Part shown: in pieces, positions 36,989 to 38,570 of the stretch
Layout: the number at the start of each line of letters is the position of its first letter
Numbering within the stretch: the stretch's first letter is position 1
Virus record (IMG/VR): IMGVR_UViG_3300025585_001602
Span: 1 to 38,570 of that record
DNA length: 38,570 nucleotides
Direction: 5' to 3' (one strand)
Source of the DNA: a virus
Made by a program: the position numbers and the translations under genes
Notes under the pieces: generated by a model
Database searches by the model: none
What the model was told of the DNA's origin: nothing
Seen by the model: the letters and a program-made list of their open reading frames with translations, nothing else

Positions 36989-38458
36989 ATCGAAATCTAT
37001 ATCGTCCTCATCATATGAGGGCGCGCAAGCCACCGAGGGCGGCGATACTGGCAACAGGTCGCCGTCCTCTCTGTATGTGTCGCCGTCGAAGTCATTCGCC
37101 ACCTGGATGCGCCGAGGGAGCGCTTCGGGCTCCTCGCGTTGTACCTGGCCGTTGACCACATCGAAGATACGCTGTGTGGCGCGGTCGAAGTGAAGAATTA
37201 CCGGGTCGCCGTCGCTGGTCGTCGCGCCGTTGCGGTGCTTCTTGACGTGCAGCTTTAGCGTTGCCTCTTCGCGCGCGAGCATCAGCACGACATCGGCGTC
37301 TTGCTCCAGCGCACCAGACTCGCGCAGCATGGACATGCGCGGCGCGCCGTCGCCGTCCGCCTCGCGGGTTAACTGGGAGAGCACCAACACCGGGACGCCA
37401 AGCTCGCGCGCAATCCCTTTAATCTCCCTGCTTATGCCGGCGACGGCCACCTGTCGATTTTCCGCGCGCCGGTCGCCCTGCATGAGTTGCAAATAGTCGA
37501 TCGCTATCAGGTCCAATCCCTGAGCAGCAGCACGGCGGGCGGCAGAGCGCAGCTCACTAACGCCCAGCACTGGAGAATCATCTATCAGCAGCTTTAAGAC
37601 CGCGAGACGATCGCGCGCGGCCTCGATGACGGGGATGTAGTGCAACCCATTCCCGACCAGATCGCGCGCGGGTATCTGGCCCTCGGCGCAGATGAGGCGC
37701 CCCCCAAGACTTTCCTTGGACATCTCCAGCGAGAAAACGACACATCGTTTCTTGCTATGTGCAGCGTTGAGCAGGAAGTTGAGCATGACCGCCGTCTTGC
37801 CCACCGAGGGACGCGCGGCGAGGATGATGTAGTCCCCCGGCTGAAAGCCCCCCAGGATGGCGTCGAGGCGCTTGTAGCCTGTCGCGACTCCGGTGATGGT
37901 ACTGTGGTGGCGCGCGCTCTCGATGAGGCGCGAGGCGGCATCGGCTGCGATGTGATCCATACCCCACAGCGAGGAGGAACTGGTGATGCGCGAGAGGCGC
38001 AGCATTTCACGCTCTGCATTGTCGAGCAGGGTTTCTGCCGGCATCTCCCCGGCGTAAGCCTGACTGACCAGGCGCGTGCCAGTCTGAATCACGTCGCGCA
38101 GGGTGGCACAGTCTCTTACTATCTGCGCATAGGATTCGACGTTGGCCGAGGTAGGGACGGCGCGCGTGAGTTCTGCGAGGTAGCTGGCGCCCCCTGCTGC
38201 GTCCAAGGTGCCTGCCTGCTGTAGTTGCCCGATCAGGATGACGGCATCACAGGGCTTGTTTGCCGCGTAGAGCGTGGCTATCGCGTTGTAGATGTGCTGG
38301 TGCGGCTCCAGGTAAAAGACATCGCCTCCCTTGTCACGCAAGACCTCGATTGCGGTGCTTACTGCGTCGGGGTTGAGCAGCATGGCGCCCAGGGTAGAGC
38401 GTTCAGCCTCGATGTTCTGCGGCGGCGTGCGGTCGAATTTCGGCGGTGATGCGCTCAC
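36965..38458 (-). CDS. dnaB: DnaB-family replicative DNA helicase
   Basis: 497 residues, near the usual DnaB length. The N-terminal helical domain (IEAERSTLGAMLLNPDAVST) covers about 15-130. The RecA-like domain shows Walker A LAARPSVGKT (213-222), the strand VVFSLEMSKE (about 240-249), Walker B LIAIDYLQLM (317-326) and LSQLTREADG (360-369). These are the DnaB H1-H3 motifs. It opens duplex DNA at the replication fork as a hexamer. The start is GTG, overlapping the previous gene's TGA (GTGA), with AAGGGAAAG upstream. A phage-encoded loader was not found in the window. The candidate origin lies about 2.2 kb beyond its 3' end. Confidence 0.92.
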   Translation of the reverse strand: MSASPPKFDRTPPQNIEAERSTLGAMLLNPDAVSTAIEVLRDKGGDVFYLEPHQHIYNAIATLYAANKPCDAVILIGQLQQAGTLDAAGGASYLAELTRAVPTSANVESYAQIVRDCATLRDVIQTGTRLVSQAYAGEMPAETLLDNAEREMLRLSRITSSSSLWGMDHIAADAASRLIESARHHSTITGVATGYKRLDAILGGFQPGDYIILAARPSVGKTAVMLNFLLNAAHSKKRCVVFSLEMSKESLGGRLICAEGQIPARDLVGNGLHYIPVIEAARDRLAVLKLLIDDSPVLGVSELRSAARRAAAQGLDLIAIDYLQLMQGDRRAENRQVAVAGISREIKGIARELGVPVLVLSQLTREADGDGAPRMSMLRESGALEQDADVVLMLAREEATLKLHVKKHRNGATTSDGDPVILHFDRATQRIFDVVNGQVQREEPEALPRRIQVANDFDGDTYREDGDLLPVSPPSVACAPSYDEDDIDFDLGFLTRR

Positions 38459-38570
38459 TGCTTTCCCTTCAAATCGCTGTTAACGTTCAGCACGCGGTTC
38501 AACTCTGCCATCCGCCTATCCCGCTCGCACTTTGGGCAGTCCACCGGCTCGTGGACGTTGCGCGTTGGGT
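38455..38570 (-). CDS. C-terminal end of a small zinc-binding-like protein (start beyond the right edge)
   Basis: The visible 37 residues include HEPVDCPKCERDRRMAELNR, with a Cys-x-x-Cys pair, and end DLKGKQ. The TGA overlaps the helicase GTG by 4 nt, so both belong to one minus-strand replication operon. A single CxxC suggests half of a zinc site. The protein cannot be identified from this fragment. Confidence 0.5.
   Translation of the reverse strand, partial: PTRNVHEPVDCPKCERDRRMAELNRVLNVNSDLKGKQ

Overview
The window is part of a temperate tailed-phage (podovirus-like) genome or prophage of about 60% GC. The late genes form one almost continuous minus-strand operon, read from about 33.5 kb down to 0.7 kb. 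Its order is: putative small terminase, transglycosylase-type endolysin, tRNA, small membrane (lysis) proteins, decoration proteins, large terminase, portal, scaffold, decoration proteins, HK97-fold-type major capsid protein, head-tail adaptor, three related tail proteins, a GNAT-like protein, three putative ejection proteins, and a 3,733-residue virion protein. A tyrosine integrase truncated by the left edge follows. A single giant protein with a lytic transglycosylase N-terminus, podovirus-type adaptor and tail genes, and an integrase recall the Bcep22-like phages of Burkholderia. That placement is inference from memory and gene order, so a betaproteobacterial or similar high-GC Gram-negative host is likely but not shown.

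Left part (1-675): the start of the integrase with a recognisable sigma-70 promoter, and a 200-bp intergenic region packed with three palindromes. Central part (675-31,670): packed late genes, many joined by ATGA or TGATG overlaps. The few intergenic spaces hold strong hairpins. Two of these, upstream of the large terminase and of the capsid gene, are copies of one element: a C-run, a small GAAA-loop hairpin and a rho-independent terminator. A tRNA(CAU) gene sits beside about 200 bp of sequence that can fold into a chain of stem-loops.

Right part (33,540-38,570): the control and replication side. Two minus-strand promoters each place the predicted transcription start on the A of an ATG (leaderless mRNAs). 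An array of 11-bp and 22-24-bp direct repeats beside an AT-rich inverted repeat is a candidate replication origin. A perfect consensus sigma-70 promoter drives a plus-strand operon of six small early-type genes, which converges on a minus-strand DnaB-family replicative helicase.

Most unusual points: the giant protein combines a transglycosylase, two HELGH metallopeptidase-like domains, a DprA-like winged helix and a MutS mismatch-recognition (domain I) homologue. This fits the 'polyvalent protein' concept of multi-domain proteins carried into the host with phage DNA. The same Gly-Trp beta-sandwich module also appears in three otherwise different virion genes. No CRISPR array, insertion sequence or rRNA was seen.
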